This document shows positions 1-7,039 of a DNA stretch of 64,000 nt, piece after piece (positions within the stretch are counted from its first letter, which is position 1; each line of letters starts with the position of its first letter). Made by a program: the position numbers and the translations under genes. Location of the stretch: assembly GCA_052389435.1 (NCBI GenBank), contig JBQTIB010000060.1, positions 1-64,000 on the forward strand, read 5' to 3'. The notes under the pieces were generated by a model, which had not been told where the DNA came from, did no database searches, and worked only from the letters and a program-made list of their open reading frames with translations. Origin of the DNA: JBQTKD01 sp052389435. Its GTDB lineage: Bacteria; Actinomycetota; Actinomycetes; Sporichthyales; Sporichthyaceae.

Positions 1-507
1 GCCGTGCATGTTGATCGACCCGAGCTTGATCGCGTCCTTGCTCACGCCCACGTCCGTCGCGCCGCCCTTGGCGTCGTAGATCCGCTGGTTCTCGGCCTTC
101 TGCTCGGCCGACTCCAGATCCTTGACGGCGGTGCCGGTGGCGTTCTTCTCGGCGACGGCCTTCTTCGTGCCCGCCTTGGCCGCGCCGGCCGGTGCGGCCT
201 TGGCCTTCTCGCTCTTCGCGGCGGTGGCCTTGGTCGGAGCTGCGGCGGTGGTCGTGCCCGAGGTGGCGGCCTTGGCCTTGGGGGCGGCGGCTTCGGCCTT
301 CGCCTTCGTCGGAGCGGCGGCGGCGTCGGCCGGGGCGTCGGCGGCGACGCCGGTGTCCTCGGTCGTCGTCGTGGCGTCGGCCGCCGTCTGCACCGGCTCC
401 TGGGCGACCTCGGACGGCCCGGCACCGTCGCTGCCGCAGGCGGTGAGCACCAGCGCCGCGCTCAACGCGAGGGGGATCGCGTGAAGCGATCTGCGCTTGT
501 AGTTCAT
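1..507 (-). CDS. ABC transporter substrate-binding lipoprotein (N-terminal part)
   Basis: The gene runs off the left edge, so only the first 169 codons are visible. The N-terminus is a lipoprotein signal: basic MNYKRR, a hydrophobic stretch and the lipobox LTAC-G. A long Ala/Thr/Lys/Pro-rich linker of about 110 residues follows. The visible part ends with VGVSKDAIKLGSINMHG, which resembles the first strand of branched-chain amino-acid-type periplasmic binding proteins (Peripla_BP_6). It would sit on the outer face of the membrane and feed an ABC permease not in the window. A GAGGAG ribosome site lies 9 nt before the ATG at 507. The low-complexity linker is unusually long for the family. The ligand cannot be inferred; the adjacent acyl-CoA ligase only hints at acid-type substrates. 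Confidence 0.75.
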   Translation of the reverse strand, partial: MNYKRRSLHAIPLALSAALVLTACGSDGAGPSEVAQEPVQTAADATTTTEDTGVAADAPADAAAAPTKAKAEAAAPKAKAATSGTTTAAAPTKATAAKSEKAKAAPAGAAKAGTKKAVAEKNATGTAVKDLESAEQKAENQRIYDAKGGATDVGVSKDAIKLGSINMHG

Positions 508-595
508 TGGGGGGCTCCTCTTCGAGCGTTTCGGATCAGGGACTTAATTGGAGTTCCGGGGGGATGGTGAGGGCCGGAGCCCCCCGGTCTGTCGC

Positions 596-2164
596 TCAGT
601 TGACGGCTCGATCTCGGCCGCCCCAGTACTGCTTGCGCAACGTCGGCTTGTCGTGTTTCCCGACGGCGGTCAGGGGGATCGCCTCGACGAAGTCGACGGT
701 CTTGGGGGTGTTCACCGAACCCTTGGCGGCCTTCACCCATTCGATGAGTTCGGCGGCTTCGACCCCGGCACCCGGGTCGAGGACGACGACGGCCTTCACC
801 GCCTCGCCCCACTTGTCGTCCGGGACGCCGATGACGCACGCGTCGCGCACCGCGGGATGGGTGAAGAGGGCGGCCTCGACCTCTTTCGGGTACACGTTGT
901 AGCCGCCGGAGATGATCATGTCCTTCTTGCGGTCCACGATGTACAGGTAGCCGCGCTCGTCCGCCCGGGCCACGTCCCCGGTGCAGAGCCAGCCCTCGCG
1001 CAGCGCCTCGGCCGTCTCCTCGGGACGGTTCCAGTACCCGGTCATCACGTGCGGGCCCTTGACGCAGATCTCGCCCTCGGCACCCGCGGGCACCTCGTTC
1101 AGGTCGTCGTCGAGGAGGCGTACGTCGGCGATGGCGACCGGACGCCCGCAGGAGGACAGTGGAGCGAGGTCCCCGGTGCGCAGGGCCTCGGCGTGGTCGT
1201 CCTTGCGGAGAACGGTGAGCTGGTTGGGGGCCTCGGTCTGCCCGTACAGCTGGGCGAAGACCGGCCCGAAGCGATTGAGACCCTCGACGAGGCGCTCGGT
1301 GCCCATCGGAGCGGCGCCGTAGACGATCGTCTGCAGGCTCGAGGTGTCGGCGGTGGCCGTCGCCGGGTGGTCGAGCAGGACGTAGATCATCGTCGGGACG
1401 AGCAGCGTGGCGGTGACGCGCTCCTTGGCGATCGCCTCGAGCAGCCTGTCGGGGTCGAAGCCGCCGAGCACGACGTTGGTGCCGCCGCGCATCCACACGG
1501 GGAGGACGAAGCCGCCGCTGGCGTGGGTCAGCGGCGCGCAGTGCGCGAAGACGTCGGCTTCGCCGAGCCCGAGTTCGAGCAGTTCGCTGAACAGCGCGGA
1601 GGAGAAGGTTCGGTGGGTGTGCACCACGCCCTTGGGGCGACCGGTGGTGCCGCCGGTGTAGTAGATGCCGAACAGGTCGTCGGGGGCGACGGTGAGGAGG
1701 CCGCGGTCGCCGGACTGGGCCTGGCAGAGCTTCGCGAACGAGGTGCCCCCCTCGAGCACCGCGGTCTCGTCGACCGACAGCGGCCGAACCGGCTCGGCGA
1801 GCTGGGGGAGGATCGTGGAAAGCCGTTCGGCGTAGGCCTTGTCGTGGACGACGACCTTGGCTCCCGAGTCGGCGAGGATGTACTGCTGGTCCTCGGCGCC
1901 GAGGCGGGCGTTGATGGGAACGACCGCGAGGCCCGCCCACAGCGCGCCGTAGTAGGCGAAGAGCACCTCGGGGCGGTCGGGCATGAGGATCGCGACGCGG
2001 TCTCCGGGCGTCAGGCCCTCGCCGAGCAGGGCGCGTCCGGCCCTGCGGACCTCGGCGATGGTCTCGGCGTAGGAGATGCGGCGGTCGCCGGCGACGATCG
2101 CCGTCCGCGGGCCGTAGGCCAGGGCGGCCCGCTCGAGGAGGCTGCCAATGGTGCAGTCGATCAT
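596..2164 (-). CDS. Acyl-CoA synthetase (fatty-acid/aryl acid--CoA ligase)
   Basis: A 522-residue member of the ANL adenylating superfamily. It activates a carboxylic acid with ATP to an acyl-AMP and transfers it to CoA. The AMP-binding P-loop YYTGGTTGRPKG is at residues 168-179. The A8 hinge region is seen in CTGDVARADERGYLYIVDRK, followed by KDMIISGGYNVYP. The C-terminal catalytic Lys region (PKTVDFVEAIPLTAVGKHDK) is present, so the enzyme looks complete. The ATG at 2164 is chosen because GGAGG lies about 10 nt upstream; an in-frame ATG at 2212 is the alternative. It follows a PucR-type regulator gene on the same strand after a 215-bp gap holding inverted repeats. The family is certain; the acid substrate is unknown. 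Confidence 0.9.
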   Translation of the reverse strand: MIDCTIGSLLERAALAYGPRTAIVAGDRRISYAETIAEVRRAGRALLGEGLTPGDRVAILMPDRPEVLFAYYGALWAGLAVVPINARLGAEDQQYILADSGAKVVVHDKAYAERLSTILPQLAEPVRPLSVDETAVLEGGTSFAKLCQAQSGDRGLLTVAPDDLFGIYYTGGTTGRPKGVVHTHRTFSSALFSELLELGLGEADVFAHCAPLTHASGGFVLPVWMRGGTNVVLGGFDPDRLLEAIAKERVTATLLVPTMIYVLLDHPATATADTSSLQTIVYGAAPMGTERLVEGLNRFGPVFAQLYGQTEAPNQLTVLRKDDHAEALRTGDLAPLSSCGRPVAIADVRLLDDDLNEVPAGAEGEICVKGPHVMTGYWNRPEETAEALREGWLCTGDVARADERGYLYIVDRKKDMIISGGYNVYPKEVEAALFTHPAVRDACVIGVPDDKWGEAVKAVVVLDPGAGVEAAELIEWVKAAKGSVNTPKTVDFVEAIPLTAVGKHDKPTLRKQYWGGRDRAVN

Positions 2165-2227
2165 CGCGCCTCGTCCTCCACCGGGGTCGCCAACACCGAC
2201 GCGGTCCGCCATCCCGTATCGGTAGGC

Positions 2228-2302
2228 CCGACAGTAGGCGTGACCTAGAGCACGTTCCATGGGGATATGTCCGCAATCCACATGAAGGCACTGTCGGATT
2301 GC
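2228..2302. promoter_or_regulatory. Inverted repeats upstream of the acyl-CoA ligase gene
   Basis: The leader between the PucR-type regulator gene and the acyl-CoA ligase gene holds two inverted repeats. GCAATCC (2273-2279) is matched by GGATTGC (2296-2302). CCGACAGT (2228-2235) is matched by ACTGTCGG (2290-2297). The second pair overlaps the first. They lie 64-138 bp before the ligase start and could be operator sites for the neighbouring regulator. This is inference only. Confidence 0.3.
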
Positions 2303-2379
2303 CACTGTTGCGGCCTGACTGGCAGGTCGGCGGGTGGCTGGCGGCGGTCTCTGCAGTGGAAAACCGCCTCGGGTGTGAT

Positions 2380-3606
2380 CTAGGGGCCCAGCAGTTGCCG
2401 GAGGCGCAGGGCGGCGAGGATCTCGCCCCGGCGGTGCGTGAGGGCGTCCTCCAGCACGTCCTCGGCGTGCCGGATGCGCAGTCGCACCGTGTTTTCGTGG
2501 ACCCCCAGGCGTACCGCCGCGGCGGCCTGCGATCCCGTGGAGAGCCAGGCGAGCAGGGTCTCGCGGGTCCGGGCGGCGCGTTCGTCGTCGGCCGCGAGGT
2601 CCTCGAGTTCGTCGGCGACGAACTGACGGGCCGTCGGCTCGTCGCCGAGCATGAGCAGTTCCAGGCGGACGTCGGCGAACTCGAGCACGTCGGGTCCGTC
2701 GCCGTTGAACCGGGCGGCGAAGCGGCGCCGCAGCCGGGAGGTCTCGATGGCCTGGTTGCAGGTGCGTCGCAGACCGTCGAGCCCGGTGCCGACGAGCCCG
2801 ACGCCGACGGGGAAGCCGGCGCCGTCGGCGACCTCGCGCACCAGGGCCAGCTGGGCCTGCCCGGGAGGTCCGGCGAAGCCCAGCCACGCCGCCCACGTGC
2901 CGGGGCCGTGCAGAAGCAGCAGCGAGCCCTGCGCGCGGCCGCGGGCGACGAGGTCGGCCAGGGTGCGTTCGGCGCGGGCGCGCTCGTCCACCTCGAAGGC
3001 CAGGCCGAGGTGGGCGCCGCGCAACCGGTACCCGAGCAACGCCTCGAGTTCGTGGGTGATGACGGTGTGCGTTCCGTCGAGGATCGAGTTCAGGGCGGCG
3101 CGACGCCGGTCCTCGCGGTTGCGGAGGATCTCGCCGCGGACCGCGTCGTAGCGGCCGACGACGGCGCCGAGGATGTGGATGATGTATTCCAGGAGCTGAT
3201 GGGTCGGGGGGCCGATGAGCTCGTCGAGCCTGCCCCGGCGGTTCGCCTCCTCGTGCGAGCGCATGAACCACAGCCGCCAGAACTGCTGAACGCCGACCCA
3301 GTAGGCGTTCTCGAGTTCGCTGACGGGGATGCCGAGTTCGGCGGTGAGGTCGGCGAACCCGAAGGCGCCCTCGGGATTGGCCTCGTCGAGCACGAGTTCG
3401 CCGGCGAACAGGGCGAGGATCGCCACGATGTTGTCCCGCACGGACAGGCTCAGGGCCTCGAGGAAGTCTGGATCCTTGGTCTGCTCGGGCCACACCCGGA
3501 CCGCGATCTGCGCGGTGACGACCTCGGCCATGGCGTCGGCGTCGCAGCGAGCCGCCAGCGACCGCGTCGCTGCGGTGCCGGGACCTGCGAACACGGCCGG
3601 ATCCAC
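2380..3606 (-). CDS. PucR/CdaR-family transcriptional regulator
   Basis: A 408-residue cytoplasmic DNA-binding protein. The C-terminal 60 residues carry the PucR-type helix-turn-helix: LLAWLSTGSQAAAAVRLGVH, then ENTVRLRIRHAEDVL. The middle contains a degenerate GGDEF-like CdaR segment and the N-terminal 170 residues are helical. Proteins of this class usually activate adjacent catabolic genes in response to a small molecule. The start is a GTG. The gene begins 26 nt after the stop of the nitric oxide synthase gene on the same strand, so the two are probably cotranscribed. The acyl-CoA ligase follows after 215 nt. The regulatory target is inferred from position only. Confidence 0.85.
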   Translation of the reverse strand: MDPAVFAGPGTAATRSLAARCDADAMAEVVTAQIAVRVWPEQTKDPDFLEALSLSVRDNIVAILALFAGELVLDEANPEGAFGFADLTAELGIPVSELENAYWVGVQQFWRLWFMRSHEEANRRGRLDELIGPPTHQLLEYIIHILGAVVGRYDAVRGEILRNREDRRRAALNSILDGTHTVITHELEALLGYRLRGAHLGLAFEVDERARAERTLADLVARGRAQGSLLLLHGPGTWAAWLGFAGPPGQAQLALVREVADGAGFPVGVGLVGTGLDGLRRTCNQAIETSRLRRRFAARFNGDGPDVLEFADVRLELLMLGDEPTARQFVADELEDLAADDERAARTRETLLAWLSTGSQAAAAVRLGVHENTVRLRIRHAEDVLEDALTHRRGEILAALRLRQLLGP

Positions 3607-3632
3607 ATGCGGATCCTAGCTAGAGCGTCGTT

Positions 3633-4781
3633 CTACTCCGCGCGATGCGCAGGGCAACCGGCGTCGCGGGGAACGTAGGCCGGGCAGCGTTCGGTCGTGT
3701 CGTAGTAGCGATGGAACACCCCCGTCGCGGCGCCCGAGATGGGCGGGACCAGCCAGGACCAGTCCCCGGGGACGTCGCGCCCGGCTCGTTCTTCTTTTTC
3801 CAGATGGGTGAGAAAGCGGGCGGACTCGGTGTGGTGGTCGGTCATGGTGACGCCGGCCTGGGCGTAGGAGTGCAGGACGGCGACGTTGAGTTCGATCAGC
3901 GCCCGGTCCCGCCAGAGGGTGCGCTCGGAGGAGGTGTCCAGGCGCATCTTCTGCGCGATGGTCGGCAGCAGGTCGTAGCGATCGGCGTCGGCGAAGTTGC
4001 GGGCCCCGATCTCGGTGCCCATGTACCAGCCGTTGAACGGCGCGCAGCCGTAGACGACGCCGCCGATGTGCATGTCCATGTTCGCGATCGCCGGGACCGC
4101 GTACCACTGCAGGCGCAGGGAGGAGAACCAGTAGAACTGCGTGCTCGGGTGCGTGATCGGCACGTGCATGACGGCGTCGGCGGGGACTTCGTGGACCGAC
4201 AGGGCGTGGTCGGGAGCCTCGACGATCAGGGGCAGCACGTCGAATCTGCCGCCGGTGCCGCGCCACTCGAGCTTGCGGGCCAGGTCGGTCGTTTCGACCA
4301 GGGCCGGGTCGCCGACCACCCGGCCGTCCGGTGCGCGGTACCCGGCGTAGCGGACGAGTTGGTCGTTGCGGATGCGGGCGGCGCGGTGGTTCGGGGCGTC
4401 GGGAGCGAAGATCGTGATGACGGGACGAACGCGTCCGCCGTTGGTCGCGAGGCGCAGGTGCTCGACGCACTCGGCGGCGATGCCGGCCGGGTCGAGGACG
4501 TGGCGCCGGTCGCGCACCACGAGGCTGCGCCAGTAGAGGCGGCCGATGCAGCGGGCGGCGTTGCGCCACGCGACGCGGGCGCCGTACTCGAGTTCCTCGG
4601 CGGTGTGGCGGTAGGTGCCGGTGCCGGCGATCTCGATGCGGACCGACTGGACGCGAGACTCGACCTCGCCCCAGTTCGGGTTCTCGGCGTAGGCCTCGCG
4701 GAGGAAGTCCTCGGCTTGGGCGGGATCGACCGCGTCGCGGCGATGGGCGCGCGCGGGCGCCATCGTGACGCTGCCCTCCAT
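3633..4781 (-). CDS. nos: Bacterial nitric oxide synthase, oxygenase domain
   Basis: A 382-residue stand-alone NOS oxygenase. It makes NO and citrulline from L-arginine using haem, a pterin cofactor and electrons from a separate reductase. The haem-ligand motif WRNAARCIGR puts the axial cysteine at C78. The arginine-binding motif PFNGWYMGTEIGARN is intact with E257, and the segment SSLRLQWYAVPAIANM matches the family core. No reductase domain is attached and none lies next to it, as usual for bacterial NOS. The ATG at 4781 has a G-rich ribosome site about 8 nt upstream. It is followed within 26 nt by the PucR-type regulator gene. A ddaH gene lies about 23 kb away in this window. Role (oxidative stress defence, signalling or nitration of a product) cannot be decided from sequence. 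Confidence 0.95.
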   Translation of the reverse strand: MEGSVTMAPARAHRRDAVDPAQAEDFLREAYAENPNWGEVESRVQSVRIEIAGTGTYRHTAEELEYGARVAWRNAARCIGRLYWRSLVVRDRRHVLDPAGIAAECVEHLRLATNGGRVRPVITIFAPDAPNHRAARIRNDQLVRYAGYRAPDGRVVGDPALVETTDLARKLEWRGTGGRFDVLPLIVEAPDHALSVHEVPADAVMHVPITHPSTQFYWFSSLRLQWYAVPAIANMDMHIGGVVYGCAPFNGWYMGTEIGARNFADADRYDLLPTIAQKMRLDTSSERTLWRDRALIELNVAVLHSYAQAGVTMTDHHTESARFLTHLEKEERAGRDVPGDWSWLVPPISGAATGVFHRYYDTTERCPAYVPRDAGCPAHRAE

Positions 4782-5080
4782 CGCGAGCCCCCCGGCGGTG
4801 ACACTAGGTAACCGGTCGACAGGCGACCGTGAGAATCCAGCGTAGAGCGACGCCCCGTGGTCTGCACTGTGCTTCGGCGGATCGGTGAGGCGTTCGGGAT
4901 CTATCGGACGGCCGACAACGTCCCGGTCGTCCTCCCGATCGCGCCGGTTCGCCTCCGCCCCGAGGTCGAGGCGGCGCCGGATCTTCGGGTTCTGGCGTGC
5001 GTCGTCGCGCAGGCCCTCGACCTGCCCGAGGGTGTGCGCGCGATGCGCGGTCGACGTTTCGCCCCGATCGCAGGCCCAGC
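4782..5080. other. Intergenic stretch upstream of nos with no supported gene
   Basis: About 300 bp separate the GMC oxidoreductase stop from the NOS start. It is open in several frames because of the GC content, but no reading frame shows a recognisable family, ribosome site or domain. It probably carries the nos promoter, though I see no clear -10/-35 pair. Confidence 0.4.
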
Positions 5081-6901
5081 TCAGCAGCCGACGAACTCGG
5101 CCAGTTTGACCCCGTGTTCGGCGGCGATGAGTTCGGCCGCCTTCTCGCCGATCATGATGCAGGCGGCGTTGGTGTTGCCGCTGACGATGTCCGGCATGAC
5201 CGAGGCGTCGGCAATCCGTAGGCCGGACACCCCGAAGACCTTCAGCCGCGGGTCGACGACGTCGCCCATGCGGCAGGTGCTCGTCGGGTGGTAGATCGTC
5301 ACCGAGTAGTGCAGGACGAGGTCGGCGAGCAGTTCGTCGCTGGGCTCCTCGCCCGGGGAGTGGCCGTGCGCCCGGGCCAGCGCCGGCGGGACGTGCAGGG
5401 GACCGAGGCCGGGGCCCGGCCAGTTGGCCGCGACCTGCAGCGTGCGTCGGATGACGGCCACCGCGACCTGGAGGTCGGACTGCTCGTCGAAGAAGTTGAA
5501 CCTGATGTCGGGCGCACCCATCGGGTCGAGGTCCAGGCGGACCTCGCCCTCGCTGCGCGGCTGCACCGGGTTGGCGGAGATGACGACGTTCTCGGCCAGC
5601 GGCGAGAGCGCCGTGTCCGGGTCGTCGAAGTACTCGGTCGGGTCGATGTTGAGCAGGCGCCACAGGTCCGGGGTGAAACCGCAGACGAGAAAGCCGATCT
5701 GACCGTCGTGCGTGTGCGGCATCGACAGGCCGGTGGAGAACCAGGCGGCGGCGTCGTAGAGGGAAGACGACGCGAGCCCGGTGCCGGTGGTGGCCCATTC
5801 CACGATGCGCCGCTCGGCTTCGGCCCGCAGGCCTTCCAGCTCCGGCGGTAGCCCGGCGTCGTCGGCCGGGTCCGCGGGCAGGGGACCGGCCGGAGCGCGC
5901 AACGCGTCCGGGCCCAACGCGAGCCCGACCTCCAAGGCGGAGATGCCGACGCCCGGGGCGGGGAAGAACAGCAGGACCTGGGTGTGGTCCTTGAGGTGCT
6001 TGCCGACGTGCGGGGAGTCGACCAGGCACTCGACGCCGGCGGCCAGCAGTTCCGCGGCCGGACCGACGCCCGAGCGCAGCAGGAGGTGGGGAGTGCCGAA
6101 CGCGCCGGCGCTGAGCACGATCTCGCGCTCGGCCGCGACGGTGGCGAGCGTGCCGTCGGCGGTCGCGTATTCCACGCCCGTCGCGGCGCCGTCGGTCAGC
6201 AGGATGCGCGTGACCTCCACGTCCGTACGGACCGTCAGATTCGCGCGATCCACGGTGGGCTCGAGGAAGGCGTGGTACGTGCTCGAGCGGCGGCCGTCGC
6301 GGGTGGAAGTCTGCAGCAGCGAACTGACGCCGGAGGGTCCGCCGCGGTCGCGGCCGTTGTAGTCCCCGCGCGGGATCCCCGCGGCGACGGCGGCTTCGAC
6401 GAACTGCCGGGCGGGCTCGAGCACGGGTGCGCGGACGCAGACTCCGAGCGGACCGTCGTGGCGGTGTGCCTCGGGGTCGAGGTCGATGTCCGGGCTGGGG
6501 ACGAGACCTTCGCTCTTGCGGAAGTAGGGGAGGACGTCGGCGTAGGACCAACCGGTGGCGCCGCCCGCCGCCCACGAGTCGTAGTCGGCCGGGTTGCCGC
6601 GGACGTAGGCCATGAAGTTGATGCCCGACGTGCCGCCGAGCATCCTGCCGCGATTGGCCATGACCCGGCGCCCGATGAGCCCCAGCCCGGCCTTGCCGGG
6701 GTCGCCGGTGAAGGACCAGTCGGTGGCGGGGTTGCACCACATCGCGGGCGCCGCGGCGGGAACCGCCTCGACCGCCGGCGGAACGCCGCCCGCTTCGAGC
6801 AGGAGCACGCGGCAGTCGGGGTCCTCGGTGAGGCGGGCGGCGATCACCGCGCCGGCAGAACCGGCACCCACGATCACGAAGTCGAACTCTTCGGCGCTCA
6901 T
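5081..6901 (-). CDS. GMC-family FAD-dependent oxidoreductase (choline dehydrogenase-like)
   Basis: A 606-residue flavoenzyme that would oxidise an alcohol to an aldehyde or ketone. The FAD dinucleotide fold VIVGAGSAGAVIAARL is at about residues 9-24, with LLLEAGG after it. The GMC signature 1 region is visible as NRGRMLGGTSGINFMAYVRG. The C-terminus has the expected YHPTSTCRMG motif, whose first His is the catalytic base position, and ends NTNAACIMIGEKAAELI. Length and motifs are typical of the family. GGAGG lies 6 nt before the ATG. It stands alone between a terminator-like hairpin upstream and nos downstream. The substrate is unknown. Confidence 0.92.
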   Translation of the reverse strand: MSAEEFDFVIVGAGSAGAVIAARLTEDPDCRVLLLEAGGVPPAVEAVPAAAPAMWCNPATDWSFTGDPGKAGLGLIGRRVMANRGRMLGGTSGINFMAYVRGNPADYDSWAAGGATGWSYADVLPYFRKSEGLVPSPDIDLDPEAHRHDGPLGVCVRAPVLEPARQFVEAAVAAGIPRGDYNGRDRGGPSGVSSLLQTSTRDGRRSSTYHAFLEPTVDRANLTVRTDVEVTRILLTDGAATGVEYATADGTLATVAAEREIVLSAGAFGTPHLLLRSGVGPAAELLAAGVECLVDSPHVGKHLKDHTQVLLFFPAPGVGISALEVGLALGPDALRAPAGPLPADPADDAGLPPELEGLRAEAERRIVEWATTGTGLASSSLYDAAAWFSTGLSMPHTHDGQIGFLVCGFTPDLWRLLNIDPTEYFDDPDTALSPLAENVVISANPVQPRSEGEVRLDLDPMGAPDIRFNFFDEQSDLQVAVAVIRRTLQVAANWPGPGLGPLHVPPALARAHGHSPGEEPSDELLADLVLHYSVTIYHPTSTCRMGDVVDPRLKVFGVSGLRIADASVMPDIVSGNTNAACIMIGEKAAELIAAEHGVKLAEFVGC

Positions 6902-6999
6902 ACCGGCCTCCGGCGGTTGGGACTAGCCGGAACCTACCGCCGAGGTGGGTGATCGGGCCGCGCCGTCCCGGTACGCGGCCCGATCACCTGGCAACGACG

Positions 7000-7032
7000 A
7001 TCGCCGTGGGGGATGACAACCCCCACGGCGAT
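7000..7032. terminator. Perfect 13-bp hairpin, terminator of the dikinase-like operon
   Basis: ATCGCCGTGGGGG (7000-7012) is followed by a 7-nt loop ATGACAA and the exact complement CCCCCACGGCGAT (7020-7032). It lies 7 nt beyond the stop of the dikinase-like gene on the minus strand. There is no U-tract, as is common in actinobacteria. A near copy with the same loop occurs at 46201-46233. Confidence 0.75.
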
Positions 7033-7039
7033 GTGTCGG

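Noticed and set aside
2299..3678. Plus-strand open frame of 459 codons
   Set aside because: It is antisense to the PucR-type regulator gene, whose helix-turn-helix is clear.
4857..5294. Possible small gene in the nos-GMC gap (MVCTVLRRIGEAF...)
   Set aside because: It extends into the GMC gene on the opposite strand, has no ribosome site and no family resemblance.
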